Shown: positions 6,719 to 15,291 of the stretch, piece after piece | Numbering within the stretch: the first letter of the stretch is position 1 | Layout: each line of letters opens with the position of its first letter | NCBI GenBank assembly: GCA_030668025.1 | Contig: DAOUUT010000036.1 | Location: 1 to 18,148 of the forward strand | Origin: Promethearchaeota archaeon | Lineage (GTDB): Archaea; Asgardarchaeota; Lokiarchaeia; Sigynarchaeales; SOKP01 | DNA length: 18,148 nt | Reading direction: 5' to 3' | Notes under the pieces: generated by a model | The model's database searches: none | Told to the model about the DNA's origin: nothing | Seen by the model: only the letters and a program-made list of their open reading frames with translations | Position numbers and translations under genes: made by a program

Positions 6719-6944
6719 GAATTACTATTTTTTCTAAGTTTACATATTTCATTAAAATTATTATTTATAAATTAATAACATTTTTTATAAATACGTATGC
6801 TTTTTTTTAGATATGTATATGAAGAAATATATAAACGAATAAATCAAATTGTGATATGTATTAATTTTTAAATAAAATGCCGTTTGTAAGTTAATAAAGG
6901 CGAAATTAAAAAAAAATCAAAGTAAAATAAGAATAAAAACCAAA
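6719..6944. promoter_or_regulatory. Divergent control region between the CARF regulator and the cas operon
   Basis: 226 bases separate the two start codons. On the minus side, ATTTATAAATAA around 6762-6773 can serve as a TATA box about 45-55 bases before the regulator ATG. On the plus side, TTTTTAAATAAA (6865-6876) is placed to start the cas operon near 6897, leaving a leader of about 50 bases with no clear SD before cas3. Possible operator elements between them are the perfect palindrome ATACGTAT (6791-6798) and two direct copies of GATATGTAT (6810-6818 and 6853-6861), 43 bases apart. A regulator site is expected here, but which element is bound is inference. Confidence 0.4.
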
Positions 6945-9656
6945 ATGAATAGAGAAAAATTATTCAATTCAACCATCTTACAAATTTGGGGAAAAACGAA
7001 TCCGTTCCATCCATTATTATATCATATGGTAGATGTAGGTCATATTGGGCAAGAATTAATCAATAGCACTGTATTTAATTCAATTAAATATCAATTGATG
7101 AAGAATTTGGATTGCTCTGAATCAAATTTAAAAAGTTGGTTAGGATATATTTTATCCCATCATGATATCGGGAAGTGTCATCCAGAGTTTCAAAATAAGG
7201 CTCCTGATTTGGCTGAGGATCTAAAAACAAAAGGTTTAATTTTTCAAGAAGAATCCTTTCAAAAATATAATCATGCATTGTATGGGGGAAATTGGATAAA
7301 AAAACATTTGAAAACACTTTCATGGGGGAAAAAAGCATATATAACAATTTCAAGTTCAATTTTAGGACATCATGGCAGGTTTCACGTAAAATTTACTGAA
7401 GATCATCCAAAAATTCACGAAAATTGGGAGCCATATAGGCAAAAAATCAGTAAACTACTCTATAATTATTTTAAACCGGAAGAATGGTGTCCAAAAGATT
7501 TTAAGAATCATAGCAACATAGGCGTACTATTGGTCGCGATACAAGTACTAAGCGATTGGATAGCTTCAAACGAAAATTTTCTTCATATTTTAAGAGAAAA
7601 ATTGGATAAAAACGAAAATAACATCGTTGGTTTCAAGGATTACTGCAACAAGAGTAAAAAATGGGCACGGTCCATAATAACATCCCTTGGATTCAATTAT
7701 TTCTATGATACAAGCAGTATCCACTCCATTTCAGATATTTGGCCTGAATTTATAGATCTTACATCAGTTCAGAGACTATGTGAAAAAAATTTTTCAGAGA
7801 CTTTAGAAAATAGCTTAATTATTATTGAAGCTCCTATGGGTACGGGAAAAACTGAAGCAGCTCTATATTTATCTACTCTGTTTATGAAAAAATGGAAAGG
7901 GATATACTTTGCTTTACCTACTATGGCAACTAGCAATCAAATGTTTAACAGGGTGCGAGGATTTTTAAGTAAATTTTCTCCAAATATAGAGAACAATCTT
8001 CAGTTAATTCATGGAATGGCTTGGATGATCGATAAATTTTCCGGGGAAAGTAGAAATTTCGAAGACATTCCGTATGATTGGTTTAAGCCCAAAAAAAGAG
8101 CACTTTTAGCCCCGTTTGGTGTGGGAACAATAGACCAATGTCTAATGAGTGGGTTATGGGTAAAATTTGGATTTTTAAGATTGTTAGGATTAGCAGAAAA
8201 AATATTAATTATTGATGAGGTTCATGCTTACGACGCATATATGACTACTATTTTGACAAAAGTTCTAAATTGGGCATATACATTGGAAATTCCGGTAATT
8301 ATCCTATCAGCGACTCTTCCATTGTCAAAAAAAAAAGATCTATTAAATTCCTACTCAAGGGATCATAATATTAGTAAAGACTTTCCAGTTGAAAAAGATA
8401 AATATCCTCTAATAACGGTTAAAGAAGAAGATAATATAATCCATTATTTTTCTGAGAACGACACAAATTTTACAAGTTCCACAAAGAAAATAAAAATAGT
8501 TCTAGAGATTGGTTTGCTCGAAGGTTTTGAGCAAATTGCTGACATAGCAATAAACTCAGCATTGCAAGATAAGTGTACTTGTGTCATAATGAATTCTGTA
8601 AAAAATAGTCAAAATTTATTTAAAATCATAGAAAAAAAATGTTCACAACAGAATTATGATTTAATATTGACTTTATTTCATGCTCGCTTTCCAATTAAAC
8701 GAAGGATAGAAATCGAGGAAGAAGTTTTAAAATATTATGATAAAAAAAGTAAAGATATCGAATTAACTAATCCTTGTAATACTCGACCAAAGAAATCCAT
8801 TCTTGTAGCAACTCAAGTTGTTGAACAAAGTTTGGATTTAGATTTTGACGAGATGATCTCTGAAATCGCCCCTATTGATTTGCTTATTCAGAGAATGGGC
8901 CGTATGCATCGTCATCGTAGAGAATTTCGACCTTGTGGAGATAAAGCTATATTTAGAGTTCTGTTACCTAGTATCCCTTTTAAAGACTTATCTTTCGGAA
9001 TTACAGGAAAAATTTATCACCAGAATATCTTAATACGAACGTTAGATGTATTATTGAATAGGAAAAAGGGAAAACCTAATTTTAATATCTTTGTTTTTCC
9101 TTCGGACATAAGGACTTATATTGATGAGGTGTATTGCGAGGGAAACTATCAATTACAAGAATTAAATGAATTTCAAGATATTTTTAACAAATCTTATGAT
9201 ACAATGAAACAGGCCTTAGAAATAGAAGAAAATGAAGCGAAAATCTATTTAATCCCTCCTCCTAACCCAAAAAGATTTGAATTTTTAAGTCGAGACTCAA
9301 CTCCATTTTCAGAAGGAGATTCTCAAGCGAATTCTTTTTTTTATGCGAAAACAAGGATTGGAGAGAGGTCTTTGAATGCAATATTATTAGAAGACTCTAC
9401 TTTAGAATCATATATTCACATAGATACCCCACCTAATCATGAGATACAAAAGAAAATCATGGAAAATAGCGTTTCACTACCGAAATATTGGTTCAATAAT
9501 ACAAGAGAGGATTTTCCAATTATTAAATGGTTGTCTCATTCATTGATAATAAGACTTAAAAACAATTATTTAGAATATGAATTAGATATATATCCTAAAA
9601 AAAAAAGAAGACTAATTAATCATCAAATTTATGGCGTTTACATGGAGGAATCATAA
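6945..9656 (+). CDS. cas3: Cas3 nuclease-helicase, type I-E
   Basis: 903 residues, normal for a fused HD-helicase Cas3. The N-terminal HD nuclease has H22/H27, the HHD triad at 72-74, HPEF (79-82), HHGRFH (142-147) and SDW with D204. The SF2 helicase follows: Walker A APMGTGKT (296-303), ALPTMATSNQ (motif Ia, 323-332), DEVH (424-427) as motif II, SATLP (455-459) as motif III, LFHARF (577-582), VATQVVEQSLDLDFD (621-635) as motif V, and QRMGRMHRH (649-657) as motif VI. All catalytic residues I looked for are present. Cas3 is recruited when Cascade opens an R-loop; it nicks the displaced strand and degrades DNA 3' to 5' using ATP. ATG 6945 has no clear SD. The TAA is immediately followed by the cas8e start codon, so the two are translationally coupled. 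Confidence 0.96.
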   Translation: MNREKLFNSTILQIWGKTNPFHPLLYHMVDVGHIGQELINSTVFNSIKYQLMKNLDCSESNLKSWLGYILSHHDIGKCHPEFQNKAPDLAEDLKTKGLIFQEESFQKYNHALYGGNWIKKHLKTLSWGKKAYITISSSILGHHGRFHVKFTEDHPKIHENWEPYRQKISKLLYNYFKPEEWCPKDFKNHSNIGVLLVAIQVLSDWIASNENFLHILREKLDKNENNIVGFKDYCNKSKKWARSIITSLGFNYFYDTSSIHSISDIWPEFIDLTSVQRLCEKNFSETLENSLIIIEAPMGTGKTEAALYLSTLFMKKWKGIYFALPTMATSNQMFNRVRGFLSKFSPNIENNLQLIHGMAWMIDKFSGESRNFEDIPYDWFKPKKRALLAPFGVGTIDQCLMSGLWVKFGFLRLLGLAEKILIIDEVHAYDAYMTTILTKVLNWAYTLEIPVIILSATLPLSKKKDLLNSYSRDHNISKDFPVEKDKYPLITVKEEDNIIHYFSENDTNFTSSTKKIKIVLEIGLLEGFEQIADIAINSALQDKCTCVIMNSVKNSQNLFKIIEKKCSQQNYDLILTLFHARFPIKRRIEIEEEVLKYYDKKSKDIELTNPCNTRPKKSILVATQVVEQSLDLDFDEMISEIAPIDLLIQRMGRMHRHRREFRPCGDKAIFRVLLPSIPFKDLSFGITGKIYHQNILIRTLDVLLNRKKGKPNFNIFVFPSDIRTYIDEVYCEGNYQLQELNEFQDIFNKSYDTMKQALEIEENEAKIYLIPPPNPKRFEFLSRDSTPFSEGDSQANSFFYAKTRIGERSLNAILLEDSTLESYIHIDTPPNHEIQKKIMENSVSLPKYWFNNTREDFPIIKWLSHSLIIRLKNNYLEYELDIYPKKKRRLINHQIYGVYMEES

Positions 9657-11207
9657 TTGAAAGATTTATATAACCTTTTTGATGAACCGTGGATATCTGT
9701 TTTGAATAAAGATCTTACTTATAGCTCCTATGGGATTAAAGAACTTTTATTAAAAGCACATGACATTATTGAACTTTCTGAGGCAACTCCTTTAACTAAA
9801 TATGGCATTTATCGCCTCTTAATCGCTCTAGTAATGGATGCTTTTGATATTAATAATCAAGATACTTTAGAAGATCTCATAGTAGATAAACAATTCTCTG
9901 AAGAGATTATTAAAAAATATTGCGAGGAACAAAAGCCTAAATTTTTTCTATTTAGCGAGGCTCATCCTTTTTTTCAAAATCCTCATCTGAAGGATACTAT
10001 TAGGAAGAAACAGAAAAGTATTTCATCCTTATTCCAATCAATACCTACGGGGTATAGTACTATTCTTTTTAACCATTTAATAGAAGAGGAACATAAGATA
10101 TCTCCAAAATATTGCGCCAAAGCTCTATGTACACTATCAGCTTTTATTCCAGTTGGGGGGAGAGGATATACTGCTAGCATTAATGGAAGACCCCCGTGGT
10201 ATACTCTTTTGAAGGGAAAAAATTTATACGAAATATTATTACTAAACTCTTGTAGCACTTCCATTCCGCAAAACGATTCCAAAGCTCCTGTCTTATGGAA
10301 ACTCCCTTCTGTAATGCAAGGTGGTCCCATCTCTCAAACATCAACTCTTCAAGGGTTAACTTGGCTTCCACGATATGTCTACCTCTTTCCTGACGAAGGG
10401 GGAAAATGTACATACAGCGGGGAAACTTCTGATATTCTCGTGTCAAATATTGCTTTTGAGCAAGGATGGAGTTTTAAAGGAGTTTGGACTGATCCTCATA
10501 CCTCCTATATAACTACAAATAAAGCGCGGTTTCCCTTGCCGTTAAAATCGGGAAAAAAGATATGGCGGGATATTGGACCGTTATTATTAAAGAACGAACC
10601 CGGTAGTAGCATAAAATTTACTAATCCAGAAGTGGTTAAACAGTTCTATTCCTTACAGTATAATGAGATTCTCCCAGATGATTATCTAATGATATTAGAA
10701 GCATATGGAATCCGAACTGAAAAAGCAAAATATCTAGAATGGTTTGAAGAGACCCTATCCTTACCATTAAAAATATTACGAGACTCCTTTTTAAAAGAGC
10801 AAATTCAACCCGCTATTGATTTGGCAAACAAAGTAGAAACTTTATTGAATAAAACGATCAGTATTTTTGCTACTAAGAATAAGCGTAAATTAAATATTAA
10901 TAGCCTTAAAAGACAAGCACTCGATAAATACTGGGGGAGATTAGAGCAATTATTTAAGAAAGATTTTTTATTTAAACTGCAACACCAAGATATTAATAAT
11001 GTCAATGATAGAGGACAATTACAATTAGAATGGAAACAGACATTAAGGACTATTGGACGAGGAATCCTTGAAGAGTGTTTGGGGGAGATTAGCACAAATC
11101 CGCAATTTTTGCGTAACCAAGTAGAATCGATGGATAGTTTCAATAGAAAGATATATTTTATGCTTTTTAAAAAAAATAGTCAAAAATCAAAACAAAAAAA
11201 ATCGTGA
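9657..11207 (+). CDS. cas8e: Cas8e (Cse1/CasA), large subunit of type I-E Cascade
   Basis: 516 residues. It begins MKDLYNLFDEPWISV, matching the family's FNLLDEPWIPV opening, so TTG 9657 is right; GGAGGA (9645-9650) precedes it. The family loop PVGGRGYTASINGRPP lies at residues 165-180, in the N-terminal domain that reads the PAM, and the C-terminal third is the expected four-helix bundle. Cas8e checks the PAM on target DNA, helps open the duplex and docks Cas3. The length is close to the usual 500 residues and nothing is truncated. It starts with no gap after cas3 and is followed by cas11 after six bases. Confidence 0.92.
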   Translation: MKDLYNLFDEPWISVLNKDLTYSSYGIKELLLKAHDIIELSEATPLTKYGIYRLLIALVMDAFDINNQDTLEDLIVDKQFSEEIIKKYCEEQKPKFFLFSEAHPFFQNPHLKDTIRKKQKSISSLFQSIPTGYSTILFNHLIEEEHKISPKYCAKALCTLSAFIPVGGRGYTASINGRPPWYTLLKGKNLYEILLLNSCSTSIPQNDSKAPVLWKLPSVMQGGPISQTSTLQGLTWLPRYVYLFPDEGGKCTYSGETSDILVSNIAFEQGWSFKGVWTDPHTSYITTNKARFPLPLKSGKKIWRDIGPLLLKNEPGSSIKFTNPEVVKQFYSLQYNEILPDDYLMILEAYGIRTEKAKYLEWFEETLSLPLKILRDSFLKEQIQPAIDLANKVETLLNKTISIFATKNKRKLNINSLKRQALDKYWGRLEQLFKKDFLFKLQHQDINNVNDRGQLQLEWKQTLRTIGRGILEECLGEISTNPQFLRNQVESMDSFNRKIYFMLFKKNSQKSKQKKS

Positions 11208-11213
11208 AAGAAT

Positions 11214-11753
11214 ATGAAAAAAGATAAAATCCCTTTATTTGAAAATTTTTTGGATAATTTAAAAAAAACGCGTGAGACCTCACGGGGAGATTTAGCTATA
11301 TTAAAGAGAGCTTGTGGATTGAAGATTGCCGAATCCAAGAATGCTCTTGGAATTTTTTATAGATATCTCCCTTCACAATTAGTCAGAGATTATAATGAAG
11401 AGATATACTTTCTTGTGGCGACTTTATATGGGCTGAACGATTTTCCTTTTACTGGAAGTTTTGGAAAGACAATGCGTGAAGTATATAGAAAAACGGATTC
11501 TGAAAGTATTTCTAAAAGGATGATCTCCCTTCTTGATAGTCGATTAGAAGACAGCGATGAACTTTCCTATAAGTTGCGGCAATCTGTAAGGTTAGCGTCT
11601 AGCCATCAAGTGGGGGTAGACTGGCTACAATTAATAAAAGATTTAGTTTATTGGACTCACGAGGATAAATTTATACAAAGAAACTGGGCTCGTGATTTCT
11701 TTTCAAAACCTAAATTAGAACAAGAAAATGAATCTGATAAAATAAAAAAATAA
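11214..11753 (+). CDS. cas11: Cas11 (Cse2/CasB), small subunit of Cascade
   Basis: 179 residues, within the usual Cse2 size. It is fully helical and basic, with family features such as the RGDLAILKRACG block (24-35) followed by FYRYLPSQLVRDYNEEIYFLVATLYG (48-73) and RDFFSKPK near the C-terminus. Two copies form the belly of Cascade and hold the displaced strand and crRNA backbone. ATG 11214 follows GTGA by seven bases; an overlapping arrangement with the cas8e stop (TGA 11205-11207) indicates a polycistron. A 35-base gap separates it from cas7e. Confidence 0.88.
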   Translation: MKKDKIPLFENFLDNLKKTRETSRGDLAILKRACGLKIAESKNALGIFYRYLPSQLVRDYNEEIYFLVATLYGLNDFPFTGSFGKTMREVYRKTDSESISKRMISLLDSRLEDSDELSYKLRQSVRLASSHQVGVDWLQLIKDLVYWTHEDKFIQRNWARDFFSKPKLEQENESDKIKK

Positions 11754-11788
11754 AAAAAATTGAATAAAAATGAAAAGGAGATGATAAA

Positions 11789-12931
11789 ATGTTAATAGAA
11801 ATTCATATGATACAAAACCATGTACCATCAAATCTGAATAGAGATGATACCGGCAGCCCAAAAACTTGTATGTTTGGAGGCGTTCGTAGAGCTCGAATTT
11901 CGAGCCAGTGCATAAAAAGATCGATTCGTCAATCGTCCATTTTTAAAGATGAGATGGTGAAAATAGGACTTAGTTTTCGAACACGACTTCTTCCTGTAGA
12001 AGTTAAAAAACAATTAATCGAGCAAGGAATACATGAAGACCACGCTCAAATTGTTGGACAAACGATTAGTAGGATGGGAGCAAAAAAAGTCCGTAGTGAT
12101 GAAAAATTAGCTACTAAACCAATAATGTTTTTTTCTTCTGATGAATTAAAAAACTTTGCTGATATTTTTGTTGGGAAAATTAAGGGTGCTAAAAATCCCG
12201 AAGAAGTTAAAAAGATACTGGAGAAATTTGATTATGAAGCTACGGTTGAGAAATCTGGACCCCAACCCATAACTCCGGATATTGCATTATTTGGGAGGAT
12301 GATTACTTCTAAAGCTTTTGCAGATATTGAAGCATCTATACAAGTTGCTCACGCACTTTCAACTAACAAATTAGAACATGAGTTCGATTATTTTACGGCG
12401 GTTGATGATCTTATCGGCACATCGGAAAGTATTGAGAGTCAAGGAGCAGGAATGATTGGGGATGTTGAGTATAACTCCTCATGCTATTATAAATACTTCT
12501 CACTGGATTATGATGGCTTTATTGAAAATATGACACTTTCAGATAAGAAAACGATTTTGAAATCCCATCTCAATGAATTAGTTATCGCTTTTCTGAAAGC
12601 AGCTGTATTTACCACTCCCTCCGGAAAACAAAATTCTTTTGCTGCTCATCAATTACCCGAAATGATTTTAATCGAATTACGTCAAGAAAAAATACCAGTT
12701 AGTTACGCTAATGCCTTTATCCAACCATCCAGACCGAAAGGTCAAACTGATTTGCTAGAAGATACTCTGGAAAAATTTACTAAGTATGTGAGTACTATTA
12801 ATGAAAAGTATGGATTAACTCCTATCTCTCGATTATGGTTTAGTACGAGAAATATCAGTATGAAAGGAGTCACTACTTGTGATAATTTTGAAACTCTATC
12901 ATCTAAGTTAAAGGAACAATTACCGAAGTGA
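11789..12931 (+). CDS. cas7e: Cas7e (Cse4/CasC), backbone subunit of Cascade
   Basis: 380 residues. It opens IEIHMIQNHVPSNLNRDDTG, then RRARISSQCIKRSIR (33-47), the Cas7e signature for crRNA binding. Further blocks are PDIALFGRMITSKAFADIEA (about 164-183), IQVAHALSTNKLEHEFDYF and GAGMIGDVEYNSSCYYKYFS, all matching Cse4 proteins. Six copies wrap the spacer part of the crRNA and kink the target every sixth base. ATG 11789 is preceded by GGAGATGAT (11777-11785), the best SD of the operon. I infer that this suits the need for the most copies of any Cascade subunit. cas5e follows after six bases. Confidence 0.95.
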   Translation: MLIEIHMIQNHVPSNLNRDDTGSPKTCMFGGVRRARISSQCIKRSIRQSSIFKDEMVKIGLSFRTRLLPVEVKKQLIEQGIHEDHAQIVGQTISRMGAKKVRSDEKLATKPIMFFSSDELKNFADIFVGKIKGAKNPEEVKKILEKFDYEATVEKSGPQPITPDIALFGRMITSKAFADIEASIQVAHALSTNKLEHEFDYFTAVDDLIGTSESIESQGAGMIGDVEYNSSCYYKYFSLDYDGFIENMTLSDKKTILKSHLNELVIAFLKAAVFTTPSGKQNSFAAHQLPEMILIELRQEKIPVSYANAFIQPSRPKGQTDLLEDTLEKFTKYVSTINEKYGLTPISRLWFSTRNISMKGVTTCDNFETLSSKLKEQLPK

Positions 12932-12937
12932 GGATCA

Positions 12938-13606
12938 ATGACTACTATCCCGATTATTATCTTAAGATTAACTGGTCCTATGCAGTCTTGGGGAATCAAT
13001 TCGAGATGGAATTTTCGTGACACTAGCACCGAACCAACAAAAAGTGGGATAATTGGATTATTAGCATGTGCCTTAGGGTATAAAAAAACAGATTTAAAAA
13101 TTGAAACGGAGTTAGGCAAAAATCTTAAAGTAGGGTTGCGAATAGACCGACCGGGGATCGTTACTACAGATTTCCATACTGTTTCGGGAATACATACTAT
13201 CGCCACAGGGAAAAGCAAAGTACATACGGAATTAAGTTATCGATCATACATCGAGGATGCTTCATTCCTAATCGTCGTGACAGGACCATTAACCTTATTG
13301 AAAAAGATTGAGTACGCTTTAAAGAATCCAAAATGGCCTATATACTTGGGTAGAAAAAGTTGTATTCCTACCCAGCCTGTCCTAGAAATCTTATCCCACG
13401 ATTACTCATCTTTAAAGGAAGCTTTAAAAACCATTCCATGGAACAAATTTACATCCAAGGACGATGTGCCGGAAAAATTGCGATGTGTTATCGAAGATGA
13501 AAAGGGGAATCTCCTTAGAAAAGATGCGATTCGAATTAATCCTGCGAGAATCTACGGAACAAGGAGAATTTCAGAATATTGGATTGAAACTCCCATAATA
13601 GAATAA
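12938..13606 (+). CDS. cas5e: Cas5e (CasD), crRNA 5'-handle-binding subunit
   Basis: 222 residues with the family opening IILRLTGPMQSWGINSRWNF (residues 7-26) and TEPTKSGIIGLLACALG (32-48). The first carries the RAMP strand and G-P-M-Q-S-W-G, the second the PTKSG loop. YLGRKSCIPTQPVL (about 138-151) is the second RAMP landmark. Cas5e caps the crRNA 5' handle and contacts Cas8e and the first Cas7e. ATG 12938 follows GAGGATC by one base, a tight SD placement. It ends at TAA 13604-13606, eighteen bases before the proposed cas6e start. Confidence 0.93.
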   Translation: MTTIPIIILRLTGPMQSWGINSRWNFRDTSTEPTKSGIIGLLACALGYKKTDLKIETELGKNLKVGLRIDRPGIVTTDFHTVSGIHTIATGKSKVHTELSYRSYIEDASFLIVVTGPLTLLKKIEYALKNPKWPIYLGRKSCIPTQPVLEILSHDYSSLKEALKTIPWNKFTSKDDVPEKLRCVIEDEKGNLLRKDAIRINPARIYGTRRISEYWIETPIIE

Positions 13607-13613
13607 TATAAAA

Positions 13614-13620
13614 GGTGATC
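13614..13620 (+). promoter_or_regulatory. Ribosome binding site that places the cas6e start at ATA
   Basis: GGTGATC is complementary to the 3' end of archaeal 16S rRNA (GATCACCTCC). It lies four bases before ATA 13625, exactly as the same heptamer lies four bases before ATT 15292 of cas2. The next standard start in frame, GTG 13667, is 46 bases away and has no SD. Confidence 0.6.
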
Positions 13621-13624
13621 GAAA

Positions 13625-14242
13625 ATATATCTCTCAAATTTATATTTAAATCCAAACTCAAAAACAGTGCAGATTGAACTGAGTAATCCTTACCAACTTC
13701 ATCAAACTATCATGAATGGATTTCCCAGTGATCTAAAAACCACCGATAACTTCACCCGAATACTTTATAGACTTAATATTAATTCCACTTCGGGTGTACC
13801 CACAGTACTCGTCCAGTCTTTAATTTGCCCTGATTGGGGACCATTAATATCCAAGAAAAATTATTTTTCTAAGGATCCTCTCTTTAAACAGTTTGAATAT
13901 CCCGATTTTAATACAGGTTCACTTTACAGATTTAAATTATATGCGAATCCGACAAAGAAGGTCGAAGGAAAGCGATTAGGTCTATACAAAGCGGAAAATC
14001 ATTTTAAGTGGTTAAATCGTAAAGCTGAACTCGGAGGTTTTAAATTAGTCAAAGCAGATATCATAAAAACCGAAAATCTCATCGCCAAAGCTAGAAAAAA
14101 ATCAAAACAAATTACACTTCAAGCAGTTCAATTCGAAGGGATATTGCAAGTAGTAAATCCTATTTTATTTTCAGATAGTTTGAAAAATGGGATAGGAAGC
14201 GGAAAAGCATTCGGATTTGGATTATTATCTATCGCTATTTAA
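13625..14242 (+). CDS. cas6e: Cas6e (CasE), crRNA-processing endoribonuclease; AUA start
   Basis: With ATA 13625 as start the protein has 205 residues and opens MYLSNLYLNPNSKTVQIELS, then NPYQLHQTIMNGFP, the standard Cas6e N-terminus. Tyr23 and His26 then take the same numbers as the catalytic Tyr and His of Thermus Cas6e. Starting at GTG 13667 would delete the first beta strand of the RAMP fold, so that start is rejected. The C-terminus has the Gly-rich loop GIGSGKAFGFGLLSI (188-202). Cas6e cuts the repeat transcript on the 3' side of its hairpin and stays bound to it at the 3' end of the crRNA. The frame is closed upstream by TGA 13616-13618, inside the SD, and no other start codon lies between. 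Confidence 0.93.
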   Translation: MYLSNLYLNPNSKTVQIELSNPYQLHQTIMNGFPSDLKTTDNFTRILYRLNINSTSGVPTVLVQSLICPDWGPLISKKNYFSKDPLFKQFEYPDFNTGSLYRFKLYANPTKKVEGKRLGLYKAENHFKWLNRKAELGGFKLVKADIIKTENLIAKARKKSKQITLQAVQFEGILQVVNPILFSDSLKNGIGSGKAFGFGLLSIAI

Positions 14243-14300
14243 TGGTTTTTAATTCTATATAGGATTTAAAATAAATAAAAAAAAGGTGTTAAAAGAATTC

Positions 14301-15272
14301 ATGAAGAAGGATCTACATGAATTACCAAGAGTAAAGGATAGTTTATCATTTCTTTACATCGAACACGCGAAGATTCGGCAAGATCGTCATTCTATTGCTA
14401 TTTATAGTCAAGACGGAATTACTCCCGTCCCATGTGCCACTTTGAATATGATTATGCTTGGTCCTGGTACGAATATTACTCATGCTGCTGTTAAAAATCT
14501 TGTTGAAAACGATTGTCTGATATTATGGTGCGGAGAAGAAGGTGTTCGATTATACGCTCAAGGTATCGGCAGAACGCGTAGTGCTAAGAATATAATTCAT
14601 CAATCTATTTTAAGCAGTATCCCAAAATTCCGGCTTCTGGTTGCGAAAAAAATGTATATTATGAGATTTGAAGAAATTATTCTTCTCGAGACAACAATTA
14701 AACAATTAAGAGGAAAAGAAGGCGCAAGAATGAGAAAAATATATATTGATAATAGTACTCGAACTGGTGTAGAATGGAAAGGGCGATTTTATAAAAGAGA
14801 TTCTTGGTTTGATACTGATCCGATAAATCGTGCTATTTCTTCCGCTAATTCATGCTTATATGGGATTTGTCATGCCGCAATAGTTGCTATGGGATATAGC
14901 CCTGCTTTAGGGTTCATCCATACTGGAAAACAACTTTCTTTTGTGTATGATGTTGCTGACCTTTACAAATCAAGCATAACCATCCCTCTCTCTTTTGATA
15001 TTGTAAAAGAAAGCAAAAAAGATATTTCTAGAAGAGTTCGTAAAGCTTGCAGAGAACATTTTAATAAAAAAAAACTTTTGAACCGGTTAGTTAAAGATAT
15101 AAAAACAGTTTTAGATATTGATGATCACTTAAATTTCTCTGAGAAAAGGATATTGAATTTAAATAAATTAGAATTTCGAGACTACGACACTGATGATGCA
15201 CTTCCGGGATATCTATGGGATCCTAATCAAGGATTTCAAGAAGGAGGTAAAAATTTTGATGATAAATTATAA
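14301..15272 (+). CDS. cas1: Cas1 integrase, type I-E
   Basis: 323 residues from ATG 14301. E140 (in GKEGARM), H207 (GFIHTG) and D220 (YDVAD) are the metal-binding residues, each one lower than E141, H208 and D221 in the Escherichia coli protein, which supports this start. GTG 14286 is in frame but overlaps the GGTG of the likely SD (14285-14288). Conserved stretches IMLGPGTNITHAA and CLYGICHAAIVAMGYSPALG are intact. Cas1 with Cas2 inserts new spacers at the leader-side repeat by two transesterifications. A longer gap (58 bases) after cas6e separates the interference and adaptation parts of the operon. Confidence 0.96.
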   Translation: MKKDLHELPRVKDSLSFLYIEHAKIRQDRHSIAIYSQDGITPVPCATLNMIMLGPGTNITHAAVKNLVENDCLILWCGEEGVRLYAQGIGRTRSAKNIIHQSILSSIPKFRLLVAKKMYIMRFEEIILLETTIKQLRGKEGARMRKIYIDNSTRTGVEWKGRFYKRDSWFDTDPINRAISSANSCLYGICHAAIVAMGYSPALGFIHTGKQLSFVYDVADLYKSSITIPLSFDIVKESKKDISRRVRKACREHFNKKKLLNRLVKDIKTVLDIDDHLNFSEKRILNLNKLEFRDYDTDDALPGYLWDPNQGFQEGGKNFDDKL

Positions 15273-15280
15273 CTTGAAGT

Positions 15281-15287
15281 GGTGATC
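15281..15287 (+). promoter_or_regulatory. Ribosome binding site that places the cas2 start at ATT
   Basis: GGTGATC again, four bases before ATT 15292. TTG 15301 and ATG 15304 are the nearest standard starts, but they are 13 and 16 bases from it, longer than usual. Confidence 0.5.
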
Positions 15288-15291
15288 AATT

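Noticed and set aside
7084..7359. 91-codon minus-strand frame inside cas3
   Set aside because: Antisense to the conserved HD-domain coding sequence and without any protein family character.
9983..11143. Three minus-strand frames of 88-115 codons inside cas8e
   Set aside because: Shadows of the cas8e coding frame; no domain, no promoter, no SD.
11828..12013. 61-codon minus-strand frame inside cas7e
   Set aside because: Antisense to the conserved Cas7e N-terminus; no support of its own.
12742..13218. 158-codon minus-strand frame across the cas7e/cas5e junction
   Set aside because: It lies antisense to two strongly conserved cas genes, has no recognisable domain, and its start has no ribosome site.
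13667..14242. cas6e starting at GTG 13667
   Set aside because: It would remove the conserved first strand (YLSNLYLNP), leave the catalytic His at residue 12 and lack an SD; ATA 13625 fits on all three counts.
14286..15272. cas1 starting at GTG 14286
   Set aside because: This GTG is part of the AAGGTG Shine-Dalgarno sequence, and ATG 14301 gives numbering one below E. coli Cas1 throughout.
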